27,889 nt of DNA from Hyphomicrobiales bacterium. GTDB taxonomy: Bacteria > Pseudomonadota > Alphaproteobacteria > Rhizobiales > Aestuariivirgaceae. A program made the translations under genes and the position numbers. The stretch lies in the NCBI GenBank assembly GCA_023266715.1, contig JAHFPK010000005.1:1-27889 (forward strand), written 5' to 3'. The notes under the pieces were generated by a model. The model was not told the DNA's origin and made no database searches. It saw nothing but the letters and a program-made list of their open reading frames with translations. Shown one piece after another: positions 1-6,958 of this stretch (position 1 is its first letter; every line of letters begins with the position of its first letter).

Positions 1-2
1 GC

Positions 3-287
3 TTCATGCCGAACTACAAGAACCCACAAATTCTCATCCTGGCGCCGCCTCGCCTCGTCCCAACGAAAGATGAATGGTTCAACGAGTTGTGGGGCCATGC
101 TATTGCCGAGTCGAAATTGTTTGCCAAGCATTACGCCCGCGTTGCCCAAGAGATGAACGTGCATTTCTTTAATGCGGGCTCGGTAGCTGTCGCCGACAAG
201 ACCGATGGCGGCCACCTGGATGCGGCGAATACAAAGGCCATTGGTGTTGCATTGGTGCCGGTGGTGAGGAAGATTTTGGAGATATAG
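3..287 (+). CDS. SGNH/GDSL-family hydrolase, C-terminal part (5' truncated by window edge)
   Basis: The reading frame is already open at the window edge, and only the last 94 residues are visible, so the N-terminal Ser-containing GDSL block is missing. The visible part has the look of an SGNH esterase C-terminus: a strand ending in LAPPRLVP, an amphipathic helix, a second strand (MNVHFFNAGSVA), and the block V motif DGGHLDAANTKAIG, whose Asp and His belong to the catalytic triad in this family. The final helix ends in LVPVVRKIL. The protein would be a hydrolase of the arylesterase/lysophospholipase type; its substrate cannot be told from this fragment. It sits just before lpdA on the same strand. 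In rhizobial genomes an SGNH hydrolase commonly lies between pyruvate dehydrogenase E2 and lpdA, so pdh genes may lie upstream outside the window (inference). Confidence 0.8.
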   Translation, partial: FMPNYKNPQILILAPPRLVPTKDEWFNELWGHAIAESKLFAKHYARVAQEMNVHFFNAGSVAVADKTDGGHLDAANTKAIGVALVPVVRKILEI

Positions 288-300
288 CATCAGTTCTTGT

Positions 301-339
301 CCTTCGAGGCTCGGCTACGCCGAGCACCTCAGGACGAGG
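301..339 (-). repeat. REP-like palindromic repeat, copy 1 (inverted orientation)
   Basis: This GC-rich imperfect palindrome begins CCTTCGAGGC and ends GCACCTCAGGACGAGG. Its inner arms GCTCGGC and GCCGAGC pair across the short TAC loop. Read on the minus strand it has the form CCTCGTCCTGAGGTGC…GCCTCGAAGG, which matches the intergenic palindromes I know from Rhizobiales genomes (CCTCA-CCTGAGG…CTCGAAGG). Together with copy 2 it forms a facing pair. Confidence 0.7.
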
Positions 340-351
340 GCTACAATTTAA

Positions 352-388
352 CCTCACCCTGAGGTGCCGCCGCAGGCGGCCTCGAAGG
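352..388 (+). repeat. REP-like palindromic repeat, copy 2
   Basis: Same element as copy 1 but in the opposite orientation: CCTCACCCTGAGGTGC, then inner arms GCCGCC and GGCGGC around a short loop, then CTCGAAGG. The outer sequences match copy 1 closely and the inner stem differs, as expected for paired stems that keep base pairing while drifting in sequence. The two copies are 12 bases apart and can also pair with each other. The element ends 17 bases before the lpdA start codon, so the longer lpdA reading frame that runs through it is unlikely to be translated. Confidence 0.7.
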
Positions 389-405
389 GCACTTTGGAGT
401 GTAAC

Positions 406-1845
406 ATGGCCGACAATAATTTTGACGTTCTCATCATTGGCTCCGGCCCCGGTGGCTATGTCACCGCCATTCGCGCCGCCCAGCTTGGCTTCAAAACCGC
501 GATTGTCGAACGCGAACACCTCGGCGGCATCTGCCTGAACTGGGGCTGCATTCCCACCAAGGCGCTGCTGCGCACCGCTGAAATCTACCACTACATGAAA
601 CATGCCAAGGATTATGGTTTGTCCGCAGACAACGTATCCTTCGATCCAGCCGCCGTGGTGCAGCGCTCGCGCGGCGTATCGGGCCGCCTCAATGGCGGCG
701 TGGGCGGTCTTCTCAAGAAGAACAAGGTACAGGTCATCTGGGGTGAAGCAAAAATCACCAAGTCCGGCGAGGTCACCGTAGCAAAATCGGCAAAGCCCGC
801 CATGCAGCCGCAGATCCCCGAACCAAAGGGCGCACTCGGCGCTGGCACCTACACGGCCAAGCACATCATCATCGCCACTGGCGCACGACCGCGCGCGCTG
901 CCGGGCCTCGAAGCCGATGGCAAATTGGTATGGACCTATTTTGAAGCCATGGTGCCACCGAAAATGCCGAAATCATTGCTGGTGGTTGGTTCCGGCGCTA
1001 TCGGCATCGAATTTGCCTCCTTCTACAATGCCATGGGCGTTGATGTGACCGTGGTTGAAATCATGGATCAGGTCATGCCGGTGGAAGACGCCGAGATTGC
1101 CAAAGTTGCCCAGAAGCAACTGGAAAAGCAGGGCCTCAAAATCAAGTTGAGCGCCAAAGTCAGTGCACTGAAGAAATCGGCCAACAGCGTTACCGCTACG
1201 ATAGAGCAGGGCACCACCAAATCAGAACTCACTGTGGACCGCGTGATCTCCGCCGTGGGCGTGGTCGGCAATATTGAGAACCTCGGCCTCGAAGCCTTGG
1301 GCGTAAAAACCGACAAGGGCTGCATTGTCATTGACGGCTTCGGTCGCACCAATGTCGCGGGTGTCTATGCCATTGGCGACGTCGCAGGTCCGCCCATGCT
1401 GGCCCACAAGGCCGAACATGAAGGCGTGATCTGCGTCGAGAAGATCAAGGGGCTCGACGCCCATCCCATGAAGAAAGAACATATCCCAGGCTGCACCTAT
1501 TGCCACCCACAGGTGGCCTCCGTTGGTCTCACCGAAGCCAAGGCCAAGGCCGCTGGTTTCGAACTCAAGGTTGGCCGCTTCCCCTTCCTCGCAAATGGCA
1601 AGGCCATCGCCCTTGGCGAAGATCAGGGCCTGGTCAAGACCATATTCGACGCCAAGACCGGGCGGTTGCTGGGTGCCCATATGGTGGGAGCCGAAGTCAC
1701 CGAACTGATCCAGGGCTTCGTCATCGCCATGGGACTGGAAACCACGGAGGAAGAGCTGATGCATACGGTGTTCCCGCATCCAACCCTTTCTGAAATGATG
1801 CACGAAAGCGTGCTGGACTCCCAAGGCCGCGTCATTCACATGTGA
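406..1845 (+). CDS. lpdA: Dihydrolipoyl dehydrogenase (E3)
   Basis: This 479-residue flavoprotein reoxidises dihydrolipoyl groups on the E2 subunit of 2-oxoacid dehydrogenase complexes, passing electrons through a disulfide and FAD to NAD+. The FAD-binding GSGPGG loop is at residues 12-17. The redox disulfide is Cys43/Cys48 in GGICLNWGCIPTK. The NAD-binding GSGAIGIEFA fold lies near residues 190-200, the second FAD motif is YAIGDVAGPPMLAHKA, and the C-terminal FPHPTLSE carries the active-site His and Glu. There is no N-terminal lipoyl domain. An insert near residues 125-150 resembles the pyruvate-dehydrogenase type of rhizobial LpdA. I chose ATG 406 because GGAG lies 6 bases upstream; a longer in-frame start at 364 would read through the palindromic repeat. 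The upstream SGNH hydrolase and downstream lipA fit a pyruvate dehydrogenase/lipoate locus. Confidence 0.95.
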   Translation: MADNNFDVLIIGSGPGGYVTAIRAAQLGFKTAIVEREHLGGICLNWGCIPTKALLRTAEIYHYMKHAKDYGLSADNVSFDPAAVVQRSRGVSGRLNGGVGGLLKKNKVQVIWGEAKITKSGEVTVAKSAKPAMQPQIPEPKGALGAGTYTAKHIIIATGARPRALPGLEADGKLVWTYFEAMVPPKMPKSLLVVGSGAIGIEFASFYNAMGVDVTVVEIMDQVMPVEDAEIAKVAQKQLEKQGLKIKLSAKVSALKKSANSVTATIEQGTTKSELTVDRVISAVGVVGNIENLGLEALGVKTDKGCIVIDGFGRTNVAGVYAIGDVAGPPMLAHKAEHEGVICVEKIKGLDAHPMKKEHIPGCTYCHPQVASVGLTEAKAKAAGFELKVGRFPFLANGKAIALGEDQGLVKTIFDAKTGRLLGAHMVGAEVTELIQGFVIAMGLETTEEELMHTVFPHPTLSEMMHESVLDSQGRVIHM

Positions 1846-1863
1846 CCCAAGGGGTTTATGGCT

Positions 1864-1892
1864 CTTGAACCACAATGCATCGTAGGCCATAT
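1864..1892 (+). promoter_or_regulatory. Putative sigma70-type promoter for the small membrane protein genes
   Basis: CTTGAA, 17 bases, CCATAT. Against the rhizobial housekeeping consensus CTTGAC-N17-CTATAT each box matches at five of six positions. It lies in the 80-base gap after lpdA and ends 33 bases before the first GlsB-type start codon, so these genes and lipA may have their own transcript. Assigned by eye only. Confidence 0.4.
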
Positions 1893-1925
1893 CTCTCACC
1901 GTCGAGCAAACCAGAGAGGGCTCAA

Positions 1926-2174
1926 ATGGATACAAAAAACATCATCATCGCACTTGTGCTGGGCCTTGTTGCGGGTTGGCTTGCCAGCTTCATTGTCGGC
2001 GGATATGGCATTGTTCAATACCTCATCAGTGGCGTCATCGGTTCCTTCGTCGGCTCATTTGCGCTGAACAAGGCGGGAATCAATTTGGGAATCCAGAATG
2101 AATATATCCGCGATATTGTAACCGCCACCATTGGTGCCATTATCGTCATGATCATCGCGAAAATATTAACGTAA
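1926..2174 (+). CDS. GlsB/YeaQ/YmgE-type small membrane protein, copy 1 (divergent)
   Basis: An 82-residue, very hydrophobic protein with three predicted membrane helices (about residues 5-24, 29-50 and 62-81). It has the G-W-L-A and GVIGSFVGSFAL glycine motifs of the GlsB/YeaQ/YmgE family, which databases label transglycosylase-associated without a proven enzyme activity. Compared with the next two genes it lacks the GWIAEK and GLIMNIxxG signatures and has an extra loop (NLGIQNEYIRD), so it is the most diverged of the three. ATG 1926 follows an AGAGGG Shine-Dalgarno; an in-frame upstream start at 1875 has no such site and would add a non-hydrophobic tail. The role is unknown; members are often linked to stress or acid response. 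Confidence 0.8.
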   Translation: MDTKNIIIALVLGLVAGWLASFIVGGYGIVQYLISGVIGSFVGSFALNKAGINLGIQNEYIRDIVTATIGAIIVMIIAKILT

Positions 2175-2201
2175 ACGCCAATAGCTGGCAGGAGAATTGA
2201 A

Positions 2202-2486
2202 ATGAACAATCTTATGGATCTTGGCGGCGGAGTAGGGATATTCGGAACCTTGCTGATCGGCGCTGTGGCGGGCTGGATTGCTGAGAAGCTGACAGGCAGC
2301 AACATGGGCCTCATCATGAATATCATTGTGGGAATCATCGGTTCATTCATCGGTGGGTTCTTGGCCAATGCCGCGCATATCCAGCTTGGCGAAATGTTCC
2401 ACGGCTGGTTTTGGGGCAACGTACTTGTATCCGTCGTGGGCGCGGTTATTCTGCTTGTGGTGCTTAAAGCGGTGCGGGGCCGATAG
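2202..2486 (+). CDS. GlsB/YeaQ/YmgE-type small membrane protein, copy 2
   Basis: This 94-residue protein has a textbook GlsB/YeaQ layout. A first helix leads into GAVAGWIAEKLTG, a second block reads MGLIMNIIVGIIGSFIGGFL, and a third helix (VLVSVVGAVILLVVLKAV) ends with a short basic tail. The AGGAGA ribosome binding site sits 7 bases before ATG 2202. It starts 27 bases after copy 1 and ends 43 bases before copy 3. The stretch around GLIMNI is very similar at the DNA level to copy 3, which suggests these two arose by tandem duplication. The protein should lie in the inner membrane; its function is not established. Confidence 0.85.
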   Translation: MNNLMDLGGGVGIFGTLLIGAVAGWIAEKLTGSNMGLIMNIIVGIIGSFIGGFLANAAHIQLGEMFHGWFWGNVLVSVVGAVILLVVLKAVRGR

Positions 2487-2529
2487 GACCCGAGTCGCCT
2501 AGTCCGTAACTCAAACAAGAGGGTGCAAA

Positions 2530-2784
2530 ATGGAAGGTTTTGGCTGGATTATGACAATCATCCTGGGTGGCCTTGCCGGATGGATTGCTGAGAAAGTTAT
2601 GAAGTTTGATACGGGCCTCATCATGAACATCGTCTTGGGCATTGCCGGCGCCGTGGTCGGCAACTATGTGCTGAGCCTCTTGAATATCGGGCTTGGCGGC
2701 TTGCTCGGACAATTGATTGTGGCCGTTGCAGGAGCCTGCGTCTTGATCCTGGCCTACCGCGCCTTCCAAGGCCGTTCCGCCTGA
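2530..2784 (+). CDS. GlsB/YeaQ/YmgE-type small membrane protein, copy 3
   Basis: An 84-residue member of the same family as the two preceding genes. It shows GGLAGWIAEKVMKFDTGLIMNIVLGIAGAVVGNYVLSLL and a third hydrophobic helix (LGQLIVAVAGACVLILAYRAF). AGAGGG lies 6 bases before ATG 2530. The stop codon is only 4 bases before the lipA start, so the gene is probably co-transcribed and coupled with lipA. A single GlsB-like gene beside lipA is familiar from rhizobial genomes; three in a row is less usual. What it does for lipoate synthesis, if anything, is unknown. Confidence 0.85.
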   Translation: MEGFGWIMTIILGGLAGWIAEKVMKFDTGLIMNIVLGIAGAVVGNYVLSLLNIGLGGLLGQLIVAVAGACVLILAYRAFQGRSA

Positions 2785-2788
2785 ACCA

Positions 2789-3733
2789 ATGACAACGGTT
2801 CTCGATATCCGGCCCCGCCATCCCGAAAAGGCCCACCGGGCCGAAACACCGCTTCTGCGCAAGCCCGAGTGGATCAGGGTTAAGGCGCCGGGTTCGCCAA
2901 TCTACGCGGAAACCCAGAAGATCGTCCGTGAGAATGGCCTTGTCACCGTGTGCGAAGAGGCGGGCTGTCCCAATATCGGGGAATGCTGGTCAAAGAAGCA
3001 CGCAACCTTCATGATCATGGGTGACACCTGCACAAGGGCTTGCGCCTTCTGCAATGTGAAGACAGGCCTGCCTGAAGCCCTCGAGCAAGATGAGCCAGAA
3101 CGGGTGGCCGATGCCATTGTCCGCATGGGATTGTCCCATGCTGTTATCACGAGTGTGGACCGTGATGATTTGGACGACGGTGGTGCCGCCCATTTTGCCC
3201 GCGTTATTCGTGCTGCGCGCGCCGCCACCCCAACAACAACGATTGAAGTTCTGACCCCGGACTTTCTGAAGAAAGATGGCGCCCTTGAGCAAGTTGTCGC
3301 GGCCCGCCCCGATGTGTTCAATCACAATCTTGAAACGGTGCCCGCCCTTTATTTGAAGATTCGCCCTGGTGCGCGCTACTTCCATTCCTTGCGTTTGCTT
3401 CAACGCGTGAAGGAACTGGACCCCATGATGTTCACCAAATCCGGCATCATGGTAGGTCTTGGCGAAACCCGCGAGCAGGTGATGCAGGTCATGGACGACA
3501 TGCGTTCCGCCAACATCGACTTCATTACCATTGGCCAATACCTGCAACCCACCCGCAAGCACGCGGCCATTGACCGCTTCGTAACCCCCGATGAATTCAA
3601 GGCCTATGAAACCCTGGCCTATGCCAAAGGATTTCTCATGGTTGCTTCGTCGCCCCTTACGCGCTCGTCGCACCATGCCGGCAATGATTTCGCAAGGCTC
3701 CGTGCGGCGCGAGCCGAACACTCCGGACACTGA
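2789..3733 (+). CDS. lipA: Lipoyl synthase
   Basis: This 314-residue radical SAM enzyme inserts two sulfur atoms into octanoyl groups bound to E2 or GcvH, the last step of lipoate biosynthesis. The auxiliary 4Fe-4S cluster ligands are Cys55, Cys60 and Cys66 in CEEAGCPNIGEC, with a Ser of the C-terminal RSSHHA (about residues 292-297) as the expected fourth ligand. The radical SAM cluster is the CTRACAFC motif at Cys81, Cys85 and Cys88. The usual motif ends RSSYHA or RSSFHA, so His in place of the aromatic residue is slightly unusual. Length and the N-terminal HPEKAHR…RKPEWIRVKAP block are normal for alphaproteobacteria. Only 4 bases separate it from the upstream membrane protein gene, and it supplies the cofactor for LpdA-dependent complexes. 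Confidence 0.97.
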   Translation: MTTVLDIRPRHPEKAHRAETPLLRKPEWIRVKAPGSPIYAETQKIVRENGLVTVCEEAGCPNIGECWSKKHATFMIMGDTCTRACAFCNVKTGLPEALEQDEPERVADAIVRMGLSHAVITSVDRDDLDDGGAAHFARVIRAARAATPTTTIEVLTPDFLKKDGALEQVVAARPDVFNHNLETVPALYLKIRPGARYFHSLRLLQRVKELDPMMFTKSGIMVGLGETREQVMQVMDDMRSANIDFITIGQYLQPTRKHAAIDRFVTPDEFKAYETLAYAKGFLMVASSPLTRSSHHAGNDFARLRAARAEHSGH

Positions 3734-3737
3734 CGAA

Positions 3738-4196
3738 TTGCCGAGATTTGCCGTCACCCGCCGCGTTAACTTTACCCCGCAACAGATATTCGCGGTCGTG
3801 GCAGATGTGGCGAGTTACAAGGAATTCCTGCCGTTGGTTGAACGCTCGACCGTGCGCAACCGCAGACCTGCGGTTGATGATTACGAGAGCTTCAGCGCCG
3901 ATCTCGTCATTGGTTACAAGAAGATGGGCATCCACGAGGCCTTTTCCAGCCAGGTGGAAACCAGTTTTGCAAATCTTTCCGTTAATGCGGTCTCGTCCGG
4001 CAAGGCGGTCAAAAAACTTGTCTCTTCATGGCAAATAGCAGCCGTTGATGATGGCAAATCCGACATTACGTTCGCCGTCGATTACGAAATGAAAAACCAC
4101 TTACTACAGATGCTGCTGAGCGGCATATTTGACCATGCGGCGCGGAAAGTGATGAGTGCTTTTGAAGCGCGCGCCGAGAGAATCTACAACACCTGA
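3738..4196 (+). CDS. Coq10/RatA-family START-fold protein, probable ubiquinone-binding chaperone
   Basis: This START/SRPBCC-fold protein is annotated in relatives as a type II toxin RatA or as Coq10. Eukaryotic Coq10 binds ubiquinone and aids its use in respiration. The fold is seen in PRFAVTRRVNFTPQQIFAVVADVASYKEFLPLVERSTV, the central strands (ADLVIGYKKMGIHEAFSS), and the long C-terminal helix (MLLSGIFDHAARKVMSAFEARAERIY). Homology starts exactly at a TTG at 3738, 4 bases after the lipA stop, giving 152 residues, the usual length. In-frame ATGs at 3675 and 3684 lie inside lipA, lack ribosome binding sites and would add a tail I do not recognise. I favour TTG, though this is an inference. 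Its 3' end overlaps the convergent pncC gene by 13 bases. Confidence 0.8.
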   Translation: MPRFAVTRRVNFTPQQIFAVVADVASYKEFLPLVERSTVRNRRPAVDDYESFSADLVIGYKKMGIHEAFSSQVETSFANLSVNAVSSGKAVKKLVSSWQIAAVDDGKSDITFAVDYEMKNHLLQMLLSGIFDHAARKVMSAFEARAERIYNT

Positions 4197-4666
4197 GCTT
4201 CGAGAAGCTCAAGCGCCACTTCAACCGAAGCCAGGCGCACTGCACTTCTTCCAATATCCCCAAATCTCATTTCGCGGTGCTGGGTTGTGCCATTCCTGCG
4301 CGCGCAGGCAATATGAACCAACCCCACAGGTTTGGCAGCCGTTCCGCCCCCGGGCCCGGCAACCCCGGTGATTGAAACGGCAAGCGTAGCGGCAGATCCT
4401 AGAATGGCACCATGCGCCATGGACAGGGAGCATTCACGGCTGACCGCGCCATATTCGGCGATGAGATCATGAGGAACGCCGAGCATTCTTTTCTTAGCTT
4501 CATTTGAGTAGGTAACAAATCCGCAGTCGAAAACATCGGAGGATCCCGCAATCGATGTCAGCAATGCGGCCAGCATTCCGCCCGTACAGCTTTCCGCTAC
4601 GGAAATTTTTTCTCCTTGCAATCGGCATTGCGCAAGCAGCGCAGCTGTTTTCTGTTCCAGTGTCAT
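4184..4666 (-). CDS. pncC: CinA C-terminal domain protein, probable nicotinamide-nucleotide amidohydrolase
   Basis: This 160-residue protein equals the stand-alone C-terminal domain of CinA. In characterised homologues (PncC) that domain deamidates nicotinamide mononucleotide to nicotinate mononucleotide for NAD recycling. The signature AESCTGG is at residues 24-30 with Ser26 as the expected nucleophile. VTYSNEAKKRMLGV and ITGVAGPGGGTAAKPVGLVHIA are the other conserved blocks. There is no N-terminal MoCF-like domain, so this is not full-length CinA. Its ATG overlaps the ispDF stop codon by four bases (ATGA), which implies translational coupling. The gene is convergent with, and overlaps, the coq10-like gene. 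Confidence 0.92.
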   Translation of the reverse strand: MTLEQKTAALLAQCRLQGEKISVAESCTGGMLAALLTSIAGSSDVFDCGFVTYSNEAKKRMLGVPHDLIAEYGAVSRECSLSMAHGAILGSAATLAVSITGVAGPGGGTAAKPVGLVHIACARRNGTTQHREMRFGDIGRSAVRLASVEVALELLEAQVL

Positions 4667-5832
4667 GGCAAGCGTATCGTTGCGGTTGCAAAGGCGGCCA
4701 AACCTTCGCGCCGGCCAATAGCCCCGAGTTGTTCGGTGGTGGTAGCCTTTATGGCGATACGGTGTTGCGACACGTGGAGCAGGGGAGAAAGCAAGTCCTT
4801 CATCGCCGCGATATGGGGTCCCACCCGCGGCGCTTCCGCCAAAATGGTGATATCCACATTTGAAATGATGCCGTTCCGCGCATCTAGGAGATCAATAGCT
4901 TTCTGCAAAAAGATTGCTGATGAAACATTCTTCCACTGTGGATCGCTTGGCGGAAAATAAGCGCCGATATCGCCTTCACCGAGCGCACCGAGAATGGCAT
5001 CGGTCAACGCATGCATGGCCGCATCTGCATCGGAATGGCCTTTGAGCTTTTTGTCATGGGGAATTTTTACACCACACAACACCACGCAATTACCTGCCTC
5101 AAACTCGTGAAAATCGATGCCTTGCCCTACGCGGACATCCAGCCGTTCGGAATTTGCCTTTGTTATCAAGAATTGGTCCGCCTCACGAATATCTTCCGCT
5201 GTCGTCAGTTTTCGATTTTCCACCCGTCCTGCAATCACCCGGACCTTGATACCAAATTTTTCAGCAACTGCCGCATCGTCGGTAAGGCCTTCTAATTTTT
5301 GCTCATAGGCCTTCTCATGGGCCGCCTTAATGGACAGTAGATCAAAGCCCTGGGGCGTTTGCACCGACCACAGCCCCTGCCGGTCGACCGTCCGCTCAAC
5401 CAGGCCACCGGGAGCAAGTTTCATCGTGTCAGCAACCGGGAGCCCGGGCACAACGCCTTCGGAGCGATCAAGTTCGGCAATGACGTGACTGATCAGTTCT
5501 GCCGTGACAAAGGGCCGAGCTGCATCATGAATCAAAACCTTTCGGGTTTCCAGGTTTTCACAGGCCGCAATCCCGATGCGACACGAGTCCTGCCGCGTCG
5601 CACCACCAATCACGGGGGAAGCAATTTTCAATCCCTCACTGGCCGCAGCAAACAGGCCTTCATGGCCCGTAGCAATGACCGTCTGCACATGAGAAACCCC
5701 TGGGTGGTCAACAAATGCCTTCAACGTCCACCAGATTACCGGCCTGCCGCCGATAAATTGATATTGCTTGGGCAGTTCCCCTCCGGCACGAAAACCCGCC
5801 CCTCCCGCGACAATGACAACTGCAACCGACAT
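4663..5832 (-). CDS. ispDF: Bifunctional IspD/IspF enzyme of the MEP isoprenoid pathway
   Basis: A 389-residue fusion of two non-consecutive MEP-pathway enzymes. Residues about 1-225 are IspD, the cytidylyltransferase making CDP-methylerythritol. They carry the nucleotide loop VAGGAGFRAGGELPKQY, the HDAARPFV motif and the VQTPQGF block. Residues about 230-389 are IspF, which forms methylerythritol cyclodiphosphate. They carry the metal ligands in GQGIDFHEF and GHSDADAAMHALTDAILGA and the C-terminal TTEQLGAIGRREGLAA. The intervening step (IspE) is encoded elsewhere. Fused IspDF proteins are known from alphaproteobacteria and epsilonproteobacteria. The start codon is ATG 5832; the gene diverges from dusB across a gap of about 110 bases and is coupled to pncC. 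Confidence 0.96.
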   Translation of the reverse strand: MSVAVVIVAGGAGFRAGGELPKQYQFIGGRPVIWWTLKAFVDHPGVSHVQTVIATGHEGLFAAASEGLKIASPVIGGATRQDSCRIGIAACENLETRKVLIHDAARPFVTAELISHVIAELDRSEGVVPGLPVADTMKLAPGGLVERTVDRQGLWSVQTPQGFDLLSIKAAHEKAYEQKLEGLTDDAAVAEKFGIKVRVIAGRVENRKLTTAEDIREADQFLITKANSERLDVRVGQGIDFHEFEAGNCVVLCGVKIPHDKKLKGHSDADAAMHALTDAILGALGEGDIGAYFPPSDPQWKNVSSAIFLQKAIDLLDARNGIISNVDITILAEAPRVGPHIAAMKDLLSPLLHVSQHRIAIKATTTEQLGAIGRREGLAAFATATIRLP

Positions 5833-5875
5833 AATTTTCGTCTAGCAGTCCCTCTACCATGGGGCAATAAATGGT

Positions 5876-5904
5876 CTTGACGCGGTGCAGCATAACGCTA
5901 TTCT
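5876..5904 (+). promoter_or_regulatory. Putative sigma70-type promoter for dusB-ntrBC
   Basis: CTTGAC is a perfect match to the rhizobial -35 consensus. It is followed after 16 bases by CTATTC at 5898-5903 (read as TATTCT at 5899-5904, four of six against TATAAT). Transcription would start near 5910, downstream of the in-frame ATG at 5885, which supports ATG 5942 as the dusB start. A second possibility is the extended -10 TGATACAAT at 5920-5928, which would leave a very short leader. Confidence 0.5.
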
Positions 5905-5941
5905 GCCCATAAAATATGCTGATACAATAAGTGATGAAAAA

Positions 5942-6958
5942 ATGAGCATTCAAATCGGCCCGATCAAAACCCGCAATCGGGTTTTTCTGGCCCCGCTTTC
6001 AGGCGTCACCGACGAACCGTTTCGCGCCATTGCCCATGAATATGGGGCAGGGCTCGTTGTCTCTGAGATGGTGGCCAGCGAAGAGCTGGTGCGCGCCCGG
6101 CCTGACATGGTGCGCCGCGCCCGTGGCGCCGAAAAGCTGAAGCCATTTGTCATCCAACTTGCGGGCCGCGAAGCGCGCTGGATGATCGAGGGTGCCAAGG
6201 TAGCCCAGGATTTGGGCGCCGATATCATCGACATCAACATGGGATGCCCGGCAAGGCAGGTCACCGGCGGCCTTTCCGGTTCGGCCCTCATGCGCGATCT
6301 GGACAATGCCCTGACCCTGATCGATGCCGCAGTTGGGGCAGCCAGGGTTCCCGTCACGCTTAAAATGCGTTTGGGATGGGACGCGGGTTCGATCAATGCG
6401 CCAGAATTGGCCAGTCGTGCTGAAGCTTCTGGCGTTCAAATGATTACCGTACACGGACGAACCCGGTGTCAGTTCTACGGCGGCAAGGCCGATTGGAGCG
6501 CCATTCGCGCCGTCAAGGAGGCCATCAGCATTCCCCTGATTGCCAATGGCGATGGAATTTCGGTTACTGATGCCCGCGCCATGCTGGAGCAATCGCGTGC
6601 CGATGCCGTCATGATTGGCCGTGGCGCCTATGGCAGGCCCTGGTGGCCAGGAGTGATTGCCAATCAGCTTGATGCGGGCTCAGGCATCGAAGAACCCTCA
6701 CTCCACACCGAAATGAATATCGTTGTCGACCATTACCAACAAATGCTTGAGAATTATGGTTCGGATCTTGGCAACCGAACCGCCCGCAAGCACATCGGCT
6801 GGACCATTGCCAGGCTCGAAGAGCGCAGATTTCTTTCTCCTCAAAACGCAGCTTTCTGGCGTCAACGCATTTTAACCTCACGCGACAATGTCCACGTGTC
6901 TCATTCAATTGCGCAGCTGTATAGATCCCTCGAAACCTGCGAAGCTGAGGCGGCGTGA
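5942..6958 (+). CDS. dusB: tRNA-dihydrouridine synthase (NifR3 type)
   Basis: This 338-residue FMN enzyme reduces uridine to dihydrouridine in the D-loop of tRNAs. The TIM-barrel start is APLSGVTDEPFR. The catalytic Cys102 lies in INMGCPARQV, followed by GSALMRD, the FMN/tRNA block MITVHGRTRCQFYGGKADW, IPLIANGDG and AVMIGRGAYGRPW. The gene is the nifR3 of the classic alphaproteobacterial nifR3-ntrB-ntrC operon, and its position directly before ntrB repeats that arrangement. ATG 5942 gives the usual length; an ATG at 5885 would add 19 residues and probably lies upstream of the transcription start. The stop codon overlaps the ntrB start. The name dusB rests on this context; DusA and DusC lack it. 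Confidence 0.93.
   Translation: MSIQIGPIKTRNRVFLAPLSGVTDEPFRAIAHEYGAGLVVSEMVASEELVRARPDMVRRARGAEKLKPFVIQLAGREARWMIEGAKVAQDLGADIIDINMGCPARQVTGGLSGSALMRDLDNALTLIDAAVGAARVPVTLKMRLGWDAGSINAPELASRAEASGVQMITVHGRTRCQFYGGKADWSAIRAVKEAISIPLIANGDGISVTDARAMLEQSRADAVMIGRGAYGRPWWPGVIANQLDAGSGIEEPSLHTEMNIVVDHYQQMLENYGSDLGNRTARKHIGWTIARLEERRFLSPQNAAFWRQRILTSRDNVHVSHSIAQLYRSLETCEAEAA

Noticed and set aside
169..864. 231-codon minus-strand frame over the palindromes and the lpdA start
   Set aside because: Antisense to lpdA and to the SGNH gene, crosses the repeat pair, and the product is low-complexity with no recognisable motif.
2015..2518. 167-codon minus-strand frame opposite the GlsB-type genes
   Set aside because: Pro/Ile/Met-rich shadow of three well-supported small membrane protein genes with good ribosome binding sites.
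5884..5889. GGTGCA resembling an NtrC half-site within the dusB promoter
   Set aside because: No partner TGCACC lies at the right distance, so the dyad needed for NtrC binding is not supported.
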